IMG/VR virus record: IMGVR_UViG_3300032235_000198
Coordinates: 1-41,735 of that record
Source of the DNA: a virus
Reading direction: 5' to 3' (one strand)
DNA length: 41,735 bases
Shown: positions 27,218-36,120 of the stretch, piece after piece
Position numbering within the stretch: position 1 is the first letter of the stretch
How the letters are laid out: every line of letters starts with the position of its first letter
The notes under the pieces: model-generated
Databases searched by the model: none
The model's input: the letters and a program-made list of their open reading frames with translations, nothing else
Told to the model about the DNA's origin: nothing
Program-made: the position numbers and the translations under genes

Positions 27218-30200
27218 CTAGCGAATGGTGAAGCCACTATCCGCGAAGGATGCGATCAAGCTCAAGGTCTGCGAACCAGACTCAACACACGGATGTTCAA
27301 TGGCTTTGACCGAAACCTGCCCGTCTTCATCCATTTGGACCTCCGTTACTCGGAACACCCGCTTGCGCGTGATCGAGGTGCCAAGCACGAACAGACGGCC
27401 GACAAAGCGTGCCAGCGCTGAGGCGGTGCCATTGGCGACCGTCACGCTGTCCACTGCCACCACCGCGCTGCCGGACTGGTAGACCAGCGCCTTCAGGCCG
27501 CTGCCGTTCGGCACCTGCCCGATCGGCGTGTTGAGCACACCGCCGGCCTCCACCACGCCGGTGCTCACCTGATCCCACTGGTTCTCGCCGATCGCCACGT
27601 AGATGTAGCTGCCGGGCTCCAGCACGCTGTCGGTCGGGAAGGTGGAGAACTCGATCGCGCGGCGGATGTGGCGCCGCTGGTTGCAGAGCAGCTTGCCGAA
27701 CAGGATCGCCTGGCTGCGGTTGGTGACGTACTGGGAGAGATCGAACGTCTGCCGCACGCTGTTGGCCTCGAGCGCATCGGCGCGGCTCACCTCCACGCTG
27801 CGGTTGCGCGGGAACACGCCATCGCGCTCGGTGTCGCGGTAGATCACCGAGGCGATCAGATCTTGCACGCTGCTGCCGAAATCGAGGAACTCCTCGCGGT
27901 AGCTGTCCTCGAGGATGTTGCCTTGGTTGAACAGCGCCGAGATGGTGACCTGCCGGGTGATGTTGCCGGCGTCATCGCAGGGCACCGCCGGCACCAGCGT
28001 TTCGCGGCCACCGACGCGGCCAAGCTCGAGCAGCGAGAACGGCGCCACGTCCGCCCAGAACTGCCGCCAGGGCACCTGCTCGGCGATCACGCCATCCATG
28101 AACAACTGGTTCTGACGGCAGAAGCGCTTCGCCAGCGCCAGCGCCTGCAGATCAACGCCGCCGATCTTGGCGAACTGCCCGATGCCGTTCTCGCCGTCGA
28201 GGATGGTGTCGAGGAAGATGTCCGGTGCGTAGCTGCTGGAGCCGTCCGGCTGTGCGGGATAAGTGCCGTCATCCCGCAGGCGGCGCAGCTTCTTGCCCTC
28301 CAGCGTGAACACCGACAGCGAGCGCAGGTCCTGGATCCCTTGGCCGCTGTAGGCGTTGAAGCCCAGCAGGCTGAGCCCGCGGTAGAGGTTGGGGTAGTTG
28401 TTGAAGGTCTCGATGCGCTGCTCGGTCACGGCACTGATCGAGAACTCAGGACCACCTTCAAAGCTGAAGCTGGTCTGCGTGTCAGAGCGCATGGAGAACA
28501 GCCCCCACTCGTCCACCTCGTAGGGGTTGACGTTGATCGGTGGCTTGAGGCCTTGCCGCGCGCGGATGCTGCCAAGGAAGGTGAACTGCCCGCCAGCAGG
28601 TCCGGGGATGATCTGCGTGTCGCCGCTGTTCTCGATATAGGCAAAGTTAGCGAAGCCGTGGAACTGCATCTCGGCGGCCGGCTCTGCGATCGGATCGAAG
28701 CGGAACTGCCAGTTGCCGATGTTGTCGCCTGCGATGAACTTCAGCGACATAAAGTTGTCCACGTCGGCGCCGCGGCGCACGGCGAAGATGTAGGGGAGCC
28801 TGCTCCACTCTGCGCCGGTGCGGCGGTAGCGCAGCCAGAAGAAGGCCGCGCGCACCTTGGTGCCGTTGTCGCTGTCGCGGAAGGTCTTGACCTTTTCCTC
28901 GCCATAGCGAGGGGCACGACCTTGGATGCGCTTGAACACCTTGGCCTTTAGCGCGAAGTCCACCACGCGGCACTCGGTGATCGTCTCGTAGCCGGCCTCC
29001 TCCATCTTCACCAGGCATTTGGTGTTGAAGAAGTCGTTCCAGCTGTTCGGGTTCTCGAGGTAGCGCGTCAGGAAGTCAATGCGTTGCTGCTTGGTGGTGA
29101 TCTGGCTGCGCAGGCTGGCGTCACGCGCGGCCATGGCAGCCAGATCGAGGTTGTTGGCGTTAGAGGTGATCTGCGAGATCTCAAAATTGAGCTCACGCTC
29201 GCGGTTGTTTAGCCATTTCTTCTCCTGCTTGAGTGTTTTGCCACGGCCGGGAATAATGCCATCGGCCAACCCGTACTGCTCAAACGCTTTACTGAGCTTG
29301 GTTTGCGCAGAGCGCAGTTTTTCGTTTATCTCTTGGATCTGCTGGCGCCAACTTGCAATATTACCTCGATTCCGCTCTGGGCGCGGTTTGTCGAGCTCGT
29401 CTTCGAGCTGATTACGCAGTCCTCTGCGATTTTCGCGTAATTGAGTGACCCTTGCCGCAAATTCTCGCACGCGGTCGTCGACTATCTCACCAGTATTGAG
29501 AAGCCTATTAAGCTCTGCAATAGTCCACTTCCGATCCCCAAGATCCGCGAGCAGATCTTTCAGGTTTTGAATATCTTTTAGCCTGTTTTGTACGTTTAGG
29601 CCAACACCCGGTAGCAGGATCGGCTCGTTACGCAGCAGTTGATCATTCAGCGTTTTTACTTCACCCTGCAGCTGGATGATTTCGCGCTGTGCTTCGCGGC
29701 CGTTCTTTTTGAAGTCTGTGGTGCCGTAGTCCTCTCGCGGGCAGATGCCGGCCTCAATGCACTCCATCGAGACACGCATGGCGCCGTCTTCCAGCTCCAC
29801 GTTCTTGATCGGTGCTGCCACGCGGAACTTCGCGCTGCCGAGCTTGTAGGTGCTGGCCGCGTCGATGTAGCTGGAGAGCGTGCGGCGCAGCTCCCTGGCG
29901 GCGCGTGCGGTGTCGCTACCGCCGGAGTTGATCTGCCGGAACACCAGCGTCATGCGCTGCCCGACCGGGACCGTGGGGCGCGCATCGTTGAGCACGTTCA
30001 GCGGCCAGTAGCTCTCCAGCCCGCTGATCTCCACGCCAAGCGGTGCGTCCTTCTCCCTGCCGTCCTCATCGCGGTCGATGTAGACCACGTTGATCGGGAT
30101 CGGCGCGAACACACCGAACCGCGTCATGGTGCTTGGCGAGAAGGCCTGGCTGAAGCCGTCCTGATGGTTGTCGCCGATCAGCGTCGGCCGGTAGGCGATG

Positions 30201-30817
30201 CTGCTGGCCGCCTCGCCGATGCGCGTCGGGTCGCTCTCATCACCGCGGATCAGATCAGAGAACCGCAGCGGCCGGTTGGCGCCGAGATACGCCCAGGTCT
30301 TGCCGGCTGCCAGCTGGCGGATCGGGGTCTGGCCGAACGCAATCCGCGGCGGTGCGATGCGCTGGATCTCAGACGCGCCGATCGCCACCAGCATCTGCAT
30401 GAACTGGCTCGAGCCCTCGCTGTGGACAGCCGACCACACCAGCGAGCTCGCCACGCGCACGCCGCCGGTCGGGTTGTCGTCCACGTTGCAGTAGACGAGG
30501 TTCACCGGGTCGCCGTACTTCGCCAGCTCCTGCTGCGAGTTGAAGCCGAACCGCGGGGCGAACACCTGATCACGGCGCTGCCGTTGGTTCTTCTGCTCCA
30601 TCTCCGGCTTCGGAGCGAGCAGGTAGCTGACGGCCTGCAGGATGATGCCGACCACCGCAAGGATGATCGAGATCGGTTCAGCGCGCAGTTCCTGCAGCTT
30701 CTCCTCACGCGATCGCGTGAAGTCGTGCTGCACCGCCAGAAACTCGAGGTATTCGTCCTCTGAGACCTTCAGGATCTGGATGAGCTCGTGCTCGTAGGGC
30801 AGCAGCTTGCGCGTCAT
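27218..30817 (-). CDS. Tail tip protein J-like (host specificity), with coiled-coil insert
   Basis: A 1199-residue central tip protein. The N terminus has a hydrophobic segment (PISIILAVVGIILQAVSYLL) reminiscent of lambda gpI, then a J-like baseplate hub region (LVAIGASEIQRIAPPRIAFG; VYIDRDEDGREKD; SYWPLNVLN). Residues about 370-590 form a long charged coiled coil (EIIQLQGEVKTLNDQLLRNE and following). A second hub segment (NPYEVDEWGLFSMRSDTQTS) and a fibronectin/beta-type C terminus (VDSVTVANGTASALARFVGR) follow. The coiled-coil part is coded by AT-richer DNA (about 29100-29700), suggesting an inserted module. Its stop precedes the tube-like gene by 26 bp. Confidence 0.85.
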   Translation of the reverse strand: MTRKLLPYEHELIQILKVSEDEYLEFLAVQHDFTRSREEKLQELRAEPISIILAVVGIILQAVSYLLAPKPEMEQKNQRQRRDQVFAPRFGFNSQQELAKYGDPVNLVYCNVDDNPTGGVRVASSLVWSAVHSEGSSQFMQMLVAIGASEIQRIAPPRIAFGQTPIRQLAAGKTWAYLGANRPLRFSDLIRGDESDPTRIGEAASSIAYRPTLIGDNHQDGFSQAFSPSTMTRFGVFAPIPINVVYIDRDEDGREKDAPLGVEISGLESYWPLNVLNDARPTVPVGQRMTLVFRQINSGGSDTARAARELRRTLSSYIDAASTYKLGSAKFRVAAPIKNVELEDGAMRVSMECIEAGICPREDYGTTDFKKNGREAQREIIQLQGEVKTLNDQLLRNEPILLPGVGLNVQNRLKDIQNLKDLLADLGDRKWTIAELNRLLNTGEIVDDRVREFAARVTQLRENRRGLRNQLEDELDKPRPERNRGNIASWRQQIQEINEKLRSAQTKLSKAFEQYGLADGIIPGRGKTLKQEKKWLNNRERELNFEISQITSNANNLDLAAMAARDASLRSQITTKQQRIDFLTRYLENPNSWNDFFNTKCLVKMEEAGYETITECRVVDFALKAKVFKRIQGRAPRYGEEKVKTFRDSDNGTKVRAAFFWLRYRRTGAEWSRLPYIFAVRRGADVDNFMSLKFIAGDNIGNWQFRFDPIAEPAAEMQFHGFANFAYIENSGDTQIIPGPAGGQFTFLGSIRARQGLKPPINVNPYEVDEWGLFSMRSDTQTSFSFEGGPEFSISAVTEQRIETFNNYPNLYRGLSLLGFNAYSGQGIQDLRSLSVFTLEGKKLRRLRDDGTYPAQPDGSSSYAPDIFLDTILDGENGIGQFAKIGGVDLQALALAKRFCRQNQLFMDGVIAEQVPWRQFWADVAPFSLLELGRVGGRETLVPAVPCDDAGNITRQVTISALFNQGNILEDSYREEFLDFGSSVQDLIASVIYRDTERDGVFPRNRSVEVSRADALEANSVRQTFDLSQYVTNRSQAILFGKLLCNQRRHIRRAIEFSTFPTDSVLEPGSYIYVAIGENQWDQVSTGVVEAGGVLNTPIGQVPNGSGLKALVYQSGSAVVAVDSVTVANGTASALARFVGRLFVLGTSITRKRVFRVTEVQMDEDGQVSVKAIEHPCVESGSQTLSLIASFADSGFTIR

Positions 30818-31191
30818 CGATCCATCCAGAAGTAGCGCGCCACGCCATCAGGCAGCGGCGCCTGTACGACATTCTGCCCCGGCCCGATGAACAGCAGCGC
30901 CCGGCCGAGGCAGGTGCCGAGCGCGGTGCCGCTACCGGCCGGCAGCAGTGCCACCGCGCCGCGCTGCGGGCGCTTCAGCGGGCTGCCGTGCTCGAGCACC
31001 CAGCGCACGATCATCGAGCGCGGGAAGGTCTGCTCGCTCCAGTCGCGGTACACCCACGCGAAGCGTTCGCGGTAGCTGGTGAGCCCCAGCCGGTCGCGCA
31101 CCTCGCACGCCAGCTGGAAGCAGTCGGTGAGCCCGCTGCCATCGCCCGGCCGGTGTCCCCAGCCGTAGCCGAGACCCACCAGGTCGTTCAT
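30814..31191 (-). CDS. NlpC/P60-like tail assembly protein (gpK-like), possibly inactive
   Basis: A 125-residue protein beginning MNDLVGLGYGWGHRPGDGSG followed by LTDCFQLACEVRDRLGL. This resembles the catalytic Cys region (DCxxL) of NlpC/P60 peptidases, as in the C-terminal half of lambda gpK. The later segment RGAVALLPAGSGTALGTCLG would be the strand where NlpC enzymes carry the catalytic His, and no His is seen there. The metalloprotease (JAMM) half of gpK is absent. The position between gpL-like and J matches gpK. ATGA overlaps on both sides fit the operon. Confidence 0.7.
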   Translation of the reverse strand: MNDLVGLGYGWGHRPGDGSGLTDCFQLACEVRDRLGLTSYRERFAWVYRDWSEQTFPRSMIVRWVLEHGSPLKRPQRGAVALLPAGSGTALGTCLGRALLFIGPGQNVVQAPLPDGVARYFWMDR

Positions 31192-31652
31192 CGCAGGTAG
31201 AGCTCCGAGTTGAGCGGCAGCGGTCCCACCATGTCGCGGGTGAAGCTGCGGCCGGGGAAGCTGGAGCCCACGCTGTCGATCGCCGAGCGGAAGCGCAGCT
31301 CGATGGTGGTCTCGCTGAAGCTGGCGCCGAGGCCGATGTAGTAGTCGGTGGCGGTGTTGGTGATCGTGCCGGCAGCGTTCAGCCAGGCGGTGGTGAGGGT
31401 GAGCTCGCTCAGCCGGTTGCCGTTGCCGCGCTCCACCAGCACCAGTGCGAAGTCCACATGCGGAAACAGCACCTGCAGCTGCGCGTTCTCGCCGTTCAGC
31501 GTGGCCAGCGCACCTTCGGCGCGAAATGGCGCGAAGAAGTAGCTCTCGCTCTGCAGGATGGCTGTCTGCGCCACGAAATAGTTCTGGTAGCGGTGCGTGA
31601 CGCCATCGGTCGTCTGCAGCTTGAAGAACTGGCAGATGCGGATCTCGGCCAT
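31188..31652 (-). CDS. Minor tail protein L-like / DUF1833-type
   Basis: A 154-residue protein (MAEIRICQFFKLQTTDGVTH) with a beta-rich core (LVERGNGNRLSELTLTTAWL; DYYIGLGASFSETTIELRFR). Its size and position between the M-like and K-like genes match the tail tip assembly set, where lambda has L. The first residues overlap the upstream stop by one base. The call is by synteny and general pattern, so the exact family name is uncertain. Confidence 0.6.
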   Translation of the reverse strand: MAEIRICQFFKLQTTDGVTHRYQNYFVAQTAILQSESYFFAPFRAEGALATLNGENAQLQVLFPHVDFALVLVERGNGNRLSELTLTTAWLNAAGTITNTATDYYIGLGASFSETTIELRFRSAIDSVGSSFPGRSFTRDMVGPLPLNSELYLR

Positions 31653-32041
31653 CAGAAGTCGAGCTCTCCGATGAGGGTGATCGAAACACGGCTGCGGCCG
31701 GTGTAGACCGACTGCACCTCGGGCGGCCCGGCATACTCCCAGCGGATGCTGGTCGGTGCCTGGATGTAGCCGCGCAGCGTGGTGGTCATGCCGGCGAACA
31801 GGTCAGCCGGCAGGGTGAAGCGATCGAAGCCACCGCTCGAGCCGTTGTAGTGCGCCAGCAGCTGCTCAGTGGTGGCGTCCGGGATGTTGTCGAAACCGAG
31901 CTGCAACTCAAATCCGCTGGGGCGGCTGCCGAAGGCGCGTTTCACGGTCGCACCCGACAGCGCCCGGTAGGTCTTCACCGGGAAGGTACCGAGCTTGAAG
32001 GCTCGGGTGGTCGGCTTGATCCGGGGGAACTGCTCAGCCAT
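31652..32041 (-). CDS. Minor tail protein M-like
   Basis: A 129-residue protein (FPRIKPTTRAFKLGTFPVKT, then GFDRFTLPADLFAGMTTTLR). The ending RWEYAGPPEVQSVYTGRSRV followed by SITLIGELDF matches the phage minor tail protein M family (R-W-x-Y-x-x-P-x-V at the end). gpM binds the tip complex next to tape measure. It directly follows the tape measure gene, as in lambda (H then M). The ATG overlaps the tape measure stop by one base. Confidence 0.75.
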   Translation of the reverse strand: MAEQFPRIKPTTRAFKLGTFPVKTYRALSGATVKRAFGSRPSGFELQLGFDNIPDATTEQLLAHYNGSSGGFDRFTLPADLFAGMTTTLRGYIQAPTSIRWEYAGPPEVQSVYTGRSRVSITLIGELDF

Positions 32042-35000
32042 CAGCGCAGCCCCACACGGGTACGGGTGGACGGGCTCTGCTGCAGTTTATCGAGCGTCAT
32101 GGTCATCCCACGCTTTGCGCCGTCGCGGGATGCAGCGCGTCGGGTTTCGGCCATGGCAGCCTCCAGCTGATCGCGGCTGACGTATTCGACGCCGCCGATG
32201 TTGGTGCTCTGGAAGCTCATATTGAGCACCGGGGCGCCCATGCCCTGCGTCGGACCTGCTCCCATGGCCTCGCGCATCTTGTCCTGCCCCTGCAGCGCCA
32301 CGGGGATGCGGCGGCCATCGGGCAGCGGCACGTAGGCCTCGGGCTTGCTGCCCTCGCCGTAGAGCGCCAGCTGCGGCCGGTTGGCGATGCCGCCCTGGCT
32401 GTAGCGCTTCAGCGGTGCAGGTCCGCTGGAGGTCATCACGCCGCCGTTGGCGAAGCCGAAGCCGGGGAACAGCGAGTTGAGGCCGAAGCGCAGCAGCGCA
32501 CTGCCGATCTGCTTCAGCACACCGGCAGCGATCTGCTTCAGCTGCTCCTCAAGGTCCTCCGCGCCGGTCATGGCCGCCTCGATGGTGGCCTCGATGCCGC
32601 CGATGATGCCCTCCGCGATCGTGCCCTTGATGTTGCTGTAGAGCTCCTTGATCTCAGCGGCGCGCTGTTCGCTCTTCTCGCGCTCCTCGCGTGCCTTGCG
32701 CTCGGCATCGGCCAGCTCGAGCGTCTTGTTCACCAGCTGCCCCTGCAGGTTCAGCCGGTCCTCAATCGCCTGCACCTGCTTCTCGAGCTCCTGACGCAGC
32801 GCGCTTTCAACCGGCAGCGTGGCGATCTTCGCCTGCAGCTCGGCCTCCATCGCCAGCAGCTTCTCCTGCTCGATCGCGGCCGTTGCCTCCAGCTCCACGC
32901 GCTGCTTGGCGATCTCGGGACTGATGCCCTGCTTCAGCAGCTCGAAGTAGCGCACCTCATCGCGCAGCTTGTTACCGGCCGCCTCCTGCTGGCTGCTGAG
33001 CGCATCGGTGATCGCGCCGTATTTCTGCTCCAGCGCGGTGATGGTCTGCAGCTCGTTCAGCCGCTGCTGCTGGCTGGCAAGCGCACCCTGCGCGGCGCTG
33101 AGGTTGGCACCGGCCTGCGTCACGCCAGCCATGGCAGGAGCGGTTGCCGGTGGCAGCGCTGGTGCCATCGGGGTAGCGCCGGCACGCATGGCCTGCGGCA
33201 GGAACTGCCTGTAGGCGCCGGACTTGAACACCGACCACGCGCCGAAGCCCTGGCTCTCGAACACCTTGCGCGCGGCGCTGGCGTTCACCGCCGGATCGAA
33301 CAGCGCCTCATTGCTGCCGATGCCGAACGATCGCCGCCGCTCCGGTCCCATGCGGCCGAGCATGTTGACCTGCCACAGGCCGTAGCTGTTGTCGCCGGTG
33401 GCTGCGTTGTTGTTGTGCGCGTTGCTGCGGCCGCCAGACTCGGCCATGGCGATCGCCGCCATGATCGAAGCATCGCGGTCGTTGAAGCCGGCCGCCAGCG
33501 CCAGCGCCTTCAGCTGGCCGACCTTCAGCTGGCCGCGGCCGACAGAGCCCGGCATCAACCGGTTCGGGCCGAGCCCACCACCAGCACCACCTGCGCCGCC
33601 GAGCGTGGCAGCAGCAGCCTCGGCGCCCTGCTTCATCTTCTCCGCCAGCTTCTCGCCTGCGTCCTGCAGGATGTTGCTCACCTGGCGCGCGTAGCCCTCT
33701 TGCAGCTTGCCGATGCCTTCGGCCACGCTGATCTTGAACTCCTCCAGCCGGCGCTGCAGATCGGTCTGCGCATCGACGGCGCCGCGCTCGTTCTCAATCC
33801 GCTGCTCGTCATAGCGGCGGAAGATCTCCTTCACCTCCTTGGCGGTCTCGATGCCCTCGGTGGAGAGCCCCGCAGCTGCCAGCCGCTGCCGCTCGGCCTC
33901 GAGCGCGCGATCCTCCAGCGTCTGCTGCAGCTTGGTGCGCGTGTCGGCGATCTGCCGCTCAATCTTCAGCCGCTCATCGGCGAGATCACGCTCGAGCTCC
34001 ATCGCGCGCTTGATCGTCTCGCGCTGGAAGTCGGCGATCTGCTCGGCATTGCGCTGCGCTGCATCCGCCAGCTTCTCCTCCGCGTCCTGGCGGATCTTCA
34101 GTTCGTCCTCCAGCGCCTCCTTGCGCGCACGCTGGCGTGCTGCCTCACGCTCTCCGGCAGCAGCCTCACGCGCCTCGCGCTGGTCGGCTGTCGGGTTGTC
34201 GCCCATTGAGCCCATCGCCCGCTGGCGCCGCTCACCCTGGAACTGCGCGAACAGCTCATCTCTGCGCTGGTTCTGGAAGCGGTCGATCTCGAAGCCGTAG
34301 CGGAAGAAGCCGCCGATGCCGAACTTCTCGCGCGCTTCCTTCTGCGCCTGGAAGGTGGCGCGGATCCGGTCCGCCTCGCGCTCCTGTGAGCCTTCGGTGA
34401 GCCGCAGCGCATCAGACACCCGCTGCAGCGCGCTGGTGAAGCCACGCAGCAGCGCGATCGCGGTCGGTCCAAAGGCCTTGGCGATGCCTTCGCCCGTGCG
34501 GCGCAGCTCGTTCTGCAGATCGGCCAGTGCCTGCGCGCCGGTCTGGAACTGCGCGTTGAGCTTGCCGAGCTGCGTGTCCTGCAGCTTGCCCAGTGCCCGC
34601 AGCACCACGTCGGTGGTGACCTGCCCTTGGGCTGCCAGATCCTTCAGCTCACCGATCGAAACGCCGAGCTCCTTGGCGATCGCCTGCGCCGCCAGTGGTG
34701 CCTGTTCACGGATGGAGCGCAGCTCCTCACCCTGCAGCACGCCGGAGGCCAGACCCTGCTTCAGCTGGATCAGTGCATTGCTGGTTTCCTGCGCCGTCGC
34801 GCCGCTGTTGCGGGCAGCCGCAGAGAAGCCGATGAAGGCCTTCTCAAGCTCCTGAATGGTGATGCCGGTCGGGCGGAGCGAGGCGTAGAGCGAGGCGAAG
34901 CTGCCCTGCGCCTCGGTGGTGCTGATGCGCAGCGTCTGCGCGATCCGTGCCGCGGCCGCCTGCGCTTCGTTGTACTCGCCGAACTCATCGGTCAGCGCCT

Positions 35001-35436
35001 TGAGCCGCACCTGCGCGCTCTCGGCCTGCAGACCCACGTCAGCGACGAACTTCACCGCCAGCGCACCGCCAGCAGCCGCCGCGAGGCCGGCAAGGCCGCC
35101 GCCGAACAGGCCGCCACGGCCCGACGCGGCGCCGCTCAGCTTGCGCTGCTTGGCCTCCAGCTCATCGATTTGTTTGCCCAGCCGGCTGTAGGCCTTGCTG
35201 TTGATGTCCACGTTGTCGCGGAGCTGCTTCAACGCGGCGATGTGGTTGCGCAGCCCGGCGGTGGTGTTGCCGGCCGCGCGAGCCATCCGCTCAATGTCGA
35301 TGTTCGCCTGACCGAGCGCGACCTTCGTGATCTTGGACTGCTGCGCCAGCCCCTGCAGGCTGCGCTTCAGCTGATCCAGCCCCGAGCCTTCCAGCTTGGC
35401 CGTGAACTTGATCGCCGTGTCGAGGGTCATCGCCAT
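32041..35436 (-). CDS. Tail tape measure protein with lytic transglycosylase domain
   Basis: A 1131-residue, mostly helical protein. The N terminus is a lambda gpH/TP901-like tape measure domain (LNAQFQTGAQALADLQNELR; LAAQGQVTTDVVLRALGKLQ). Then comes a long coiled coil with repeated EREAARQRARKEALEDELK-type heptads. Residues about 640-750 hold a lysozyme-fold transglycosylase: catalytic Glu in AIAMAESGG, then NSYGLWQVNMLGRMGPERRR and AARKVFESQGFGAWSVF. The C-terminal part has a membrane-active-like Gly/Phe segment (LRFGLNSLFPGFGFANGGVM). Length sets tail length. The enzyme domain would open the wall during DNA entry. It follows the chaperone frameshift gene by four bases. Confidence 0.92.
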   Translation of the reverse strand: MAMTLDTAIKFTAKLEGSGLDQLKRSLQGLAQQSKITKVALGQANIDIERMARAAGNTTAGLRNHIAALKQLRDNVDINSKAYSRLGKQIDELEAKQRKLSGAASGRGGLFGGGLAGLAAAAGGALAVKFVADVGLQAESAQVRLKALTDEFGEYNEAQAAAARIAQTLRISTTEAQGSFASLYASLRPTGITIQELEKAFIGFSAAARNSGATAQETSNALIQLKQGLASGVLQGEELRSIREQAPLAAQAIAKELGVSIGELKDLAAQGQVTTDVVLRALGKLQDTQLGKLNAQFQTGAQALADLQNELRRTGEGIAKAFGPTAIALLRGFTSALQRVSDALRLTEGSQEREADRIRATFQAQKEAREKFGIGGFFRYGFEIDRFQNQRRDELFAQFQGERRQRAMGSMGDNPTADQREAREAAAGEREAARQRARKEALEDELKIRQDAEEKLADAAQRNAEQIADFQRETIKRAMELERDLADERLKIERQIADTRTKLQQTLEDRALEAERQRLAAAGLSTEGIETAKEVKEIFRRYDEQRIENERGAVDAQTDLQRRLEEFKISVAEGIGKLQEGYARQVSNILQDAGEKLAEKMKQGAEAAAATLGGAGGAGGGLGPNRLMPGSVGRGQLKVGQLKALALAAGFNDRDASIMAAIAMAESGGRSNAHNNNAATGDNSYGLWQVNMLGRMGPERRRSFGIGSNEALFDPAVNASAARKVFESQGFGAWSVFKSGAYRQFLPQAMRAGATPMAPALPPATAPAMAGVTQAGANLSAAQGALASQQQRLNELQTITALEQKYGAITDALSSQQEAAGNKLRDEVRYFELLKQGISPEIAKQRVELEATAAIEQEKLLAMEAELQAKIATLPVESALRQELEKQVQAIEDRLNLQGQLVNKTLELADAERKAREEREKSEQRAAEIKELYSNIKGTIAEGIIGGIEATIEAAMTGAEDLEEQLKQIAAGVLKQIGSALLRFGLNSLFPGFGFANGGVMTSSGPAPLKRYSQGGIANRPQLALYGEGSKPEAYVPLPDGRRIPVALQGQDKMREAMGAGPTQGMGAPVLNMSFQSTNIGGVEYVSRDQLEAAMAETRRAASRDGAKRGMTMTLDKLQQSPSTRTRVGLR

Positions 35437-35439
35437 GGA

Positions 35440-36104
35440 TCAACCCTCCTGTGTCATCGCTGTCAGTGCCGCGCCTTCCATGACCTGCAGATCCTCCAGG
35501 AGGGAGCGCGGCTCCGTCACTTCGTACAGTCTAAAGAGCCATTCCAGCGCGCCGTAATCGAGCCCGATCGGCCCGCCCATCGATGTGCGCCATTGCGTTG
35601 AGATGCGCAGGAACATCAGCACCGCATCCCAGTTCTCAGGCCATATTTCAAAGTCGTCGGAGGATGTCTCCTCCATGATCACGCCGAACGCTGCGGCGTC
35701 ATCATCGAGTTGCTTGCCCTTGCCACTGCCGCCGCCGGCCCAATACTCGGCGGCCTCGGTCAGTTTTTTCTTTTGCCCTTCGCCAGGCTTTCCAGCCATG
35801 CGGTCACCACGGCCGCGGCAACCAGAGGCACGTTCAGCAGGTCGGCTTTCGCCTTCTCGCTGAAGCGCACCTCCTCGCCCTTGGCGTCTTGGATGCCCTT
35901 CCAACCGGTCAGCACCTCGGCGCACAGCTCGTCATCGTTGAGATCACCGGCCTGGATCAGGTCCCAGATCTCGCGGATGCGCTGCTGTGGCAGCCGCTTG
36001 AAGACTGCATCGAAGGATTGTTTCTCGAACCGGCCACCATCGATGGGGAACTCGACAGTGACCGGCCAGCTGTAGCTCTCAGTCTGAGCGAGAACAAATG
36101 CCAT
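35440..36104 (-). CDS. Tail assembly chaperone G-T fusion made by -1 frameshift
   Basis: A 221-residue product when ribosomes slip -1 at A AAA AAC (35763-35769 minus strand). The 0-frame part is the 114-residue chaperone. After the slip the reading continues LTEAAEYWAGGGSGKGKQLD and into FEIWPENWDAVLMFLRISTQ, a short Trp-rich domain of the kind described as DUF1799 or gpT-like. A GCCGCC/GGCGGC hairpin begins 8 bases after the slippery site. The join sits exactly at the first gene's stop (AAC TGA). A separate start (MAGKPGEG, 35799) could also make the T part alone, but has no better support. Stops four bases before the tape measure gene. Confidence 0.85.
35760..36104 (-). CDS. Tail assembly chaperone G-like (unshifted product)
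   Basis: A 114-residue protein (MAFVLAQTESYSWPVTVEFP, then RFEKQSFDAVFKRLPQQRIR) with an acidic middle and a basic Lys-rich end KGKRKN at the slippery site. It is the counterpart of lambda gpG, which binds tape measure before tube polymerisation. The ATG at MAFVL is chosen because upstream reading frames lie inside the tube gene. The Shine-Dalgarno is GGAGC in front of the start. A small fraction of ribosomes is expected to continue into the -1 frame. Confidence 0.85.
   Translation of the reverse strand: MAFVLAQTESYSWPVTVEFPIDGGRFEKQSFDAVFKRLPQQRIREIWDLIQAGDLNDDELCAEVLTGWKGIQDAKGEEVRFSEKAKADLLNVPLVAAAVVTAWLESLAKGKRKN
35763..35769 (-). promoter_or_regulatory. Programmed -1 frameshift slippery site A AAA AAC
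   Basis: In the reading frame the codons are AGA AAA AAC TGA. The -1 shift places the ribosome on CTG ACC GAG, which matches the downstream open frame. A 6-bp GC stem (35749-35754 with 35731-35736) follows 8 bases later as a possible stimulator. This heptamer is among the best-known efficient bacterial slippery sequences. Confidence 0.9.
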
Positions 36105-36120
36105 GCAGTAGCTCCGTGGA

